Positions 23,531 to 24,397 of a stretch of DNA of 24,397 nucleotides are shown one piece after another. This DNA is from Prolixibacteraceae bacterium. Its GTDB lineage: Bacteria > Bacteroidota > Bacteroidia > Bacteroidales > Prolixibacteraceae. Under the pieces are notes generated by a model, which saw only the letters and a list, made by a program, of their open reading frames with translations, had not been told where the DNA came from and searched no databases. The stretch lies in contig DPRM01000036.1 in the NCBI GenBank assembly GCA_003537645.1, positions 2,377 through 26,773 on the forward strand, given 5' to 3'. The position numbers and the translations under genes are program-made. How positions within the stretch are numbered: position 1 is the stretch's first letter; every line of letters begins with the position of its first letter.

Positions 23531-24186
23531 GATTGAAGTTCGCCAATAATGGTTTGTGAACCGGTAACTTTTTGTCCCACTTTAACATTTAGTTTTGTGT
23601 TGAGTGGGAGGAAAAGATCAACGCGCGAACCAAATCTGATGAATCCGACTTCGGTTGTCTGATCAACCTTATCCCCAACAGTCACGTAATTGATAATTCT
23701 GCGTGCCATTGCACCCGCAATCTGACGCATTACTATTTCGCGACCGTCTTTTATTTTTATTGCAGTAGTGGTACGTTCGTTTTCTTCAGCCGATTTATCC
23801 TTGAAAGCTGCATAAAACTCGCCGTCTTTGTGTTTCATGTATGTTACAGTTCCCGGAACCGGAATCCAGTTGATATGTACGTTGGTGGGCGACATGAAAA
23901 TTGAAACCTGAATACATTTGCTCTTAAGATATTCGTTCTCGACAAACTCTTTGATGTCGCAAACTTTTCCATCGGCAGGAGATAAAATCAGGTTTTCGTT
24001 CAAATTGATAGTCCTCTGTGGATATCTGAAAAACTGTATAATCATAAAATAAATAACAGCTCCACCACCCAAAACAGCCATTTTTATTAATGTGTCGGTG
24101 ATGAAAAACCAGGATAATACGATGAGTACTGCTATTCCAGCAGTTGCATAATTAATGGTTGTGATACCGGCTTTGTGAACTTTCAT
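23527..24186 (-). CDS. psd: Phosphatidylserine decarboxylase proenzyme (short type)
   Basis: This 219-residue protein has two N-terminal membrane segments (about 10-30 and 34-52), then the decarboxylase domain with LSPADGKV (68-75), SIFMSPTNVHINWIPVPG (95-112) and the self-cleavage site FGS (185-187). Cleavage between Gly186 and Ser187 should yield the alpha chain with the N-terminal pyruvoyl group. The size and the FGSRVD context match the short, archaeal-like bacterial Psd type. It converts phosphatidylserine to phosphatidylethanolamine at the inner membrane. It overlaps pssA and lies 44 bases after cdsA, so the three genes form one lipid-synthesis operon. Confidence 0.95.
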   Translation of the reverse strand: MKVHKAGITTINYATAGIAVLIVLSWFFITDTLIKMAVLGGGAVIYFMIIQFFRYPQRTINLNENLILSPADGKVCDIKEFVENEYLKSKCIQVSIFMSPTNVHINWIPVPGTVTYMKHKDGEFYAAFKDKSAEENERTTTAIKIKDGREIVMRQIAGAMARRIINYVTVGDKVDQTTEVGFIRFGSRVDLFLPLNTKLNVKVGQKVTGSQTIIGELQS

Positions 24187-24230
24187 TATTGTTTTTTAAT
24201 ATTCCGGCTCAAAAATAGCAAATTATTGAG

Positions 24231-24397
24231 CTATTCAATAATTATTTTCAGATATAAGACGATAACAGGAACAGCAAACAGGAGCGAATCGAAACGGTCG
24301 AGTACTCCACCATGTCCCGGTAAAATCTGGCCACTGTCTTTAATGCCAAAGTATCGTTTGAACATCGATTCGGTTAAATCGCCATAAGTAGAGCTTA
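24231..24397 (-). CDS. cdsA: Phosphatidate cytidylyltransferase, C-terminal part; 5' end outside window
   Basis: Read on the - strand from the window edge, the frame encodes 54 residues ending at TAG (24231-24233). They contain the CdsA family signature: STYGDLTES, then KR, KDSG, and PGHGGVLDRFDS, followed by a final hydrophobic membrane segment. The enzyme makes CDP-diacylglycerol from phosphatidate and CTP, the substrate of the pssA product. Most of the protein lies beyond the window edge; it is truncated by the boundary, not broken. Confidence 0.95.
   Translation of the reverse strand, partial: SSTYGDLTESMFKRYFGIKDSGQILPGHGGVLDRFDSLLFAVPVIVLYLKIIIE

Overview
The window looks like a chromosomal segment of a Bacteroidota bacterium, probably a Bacteroidales/Marinilabiliales-type environmental member (lineage is inferred from gene content only). 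The reasons are a SusC/SusD outer-membrane pair, lipoproteins with Cys followed by acidic residues, AT-rich leaders without Shine-Dalgarno sequences, promoter-like TAnnTTTG boxes, and a cdsA-psd-pssA order. I see no phage, insertion sequence, tRNA, rRNA or CRISPR array.

Positions 1-17156 read as one functional neighbourhood on the + strand, best explained as a peptidoglycan (muropeptide) utilisation locus. It starts with the C-terminal end of a serine hydrolase, probably the tail of a GH3/serine-hydrolase fusion. Next come two divergent NamZ-type exo-N-acetylmuramidases (DUF1343/GH171) flanking a cytosolic URO-D-superfamily protein. After a 354-base leader come SusC, SusD and a DUF4397 surface-type lipoprotein, closed by a strong terminator. 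A second enzyme block follows: a secreted metallophosphoesterase fused to a PQQ-type beta-propeller, a YkfC-like NlpC/P60 peptidase with SH3 domains, a Tat-exported L-Ala-D/L-Glu epimerase-type enolase-superfamily enzyme, and a secreted S9 peptidase resembling the glutamyl-endopeptidase (S9D) branch. A strong terminator at 17208-17245 closes this block.

The parts match, enzyme by enzyme, the Bacillus subtilis mur/ybb cluster (NagZ, AmiE, NamZ) plus the ykf cluster (YkfB epimerase, YkfC peptidase). Here nearly every product carries an export signal and the set is joined to a SusCD importer. The inferred route is: SusCD takes up peptidoglycan fragments; glycosidases and an amidase strip sugars and peptides; NlpC/P60 releases L-Ala-D-Glu; the epimerase makes L-Ala-L-Glu; a serine peptidase finishes. 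This assembly, and the URO-D-like and phosphoesterase-propeller proteins within it, are the most interesting content.

The rest is more ordinary: a secreted GH95 glycosidase (17332-19740) with its own upstream terminator, the ClpB disaggregase (20101-22689), a bidirectional terminator, and on the - strand the phospholipid operon cdsA (partial), psd and pssA.

Several intergenic spacers (268-561, 1804-2026, 19741-20100) carry small palindromic repeats that look like REP/BIME-type elements, including an inverted pair at 430-458 and 511-540 whose stems differ by compensating changes.
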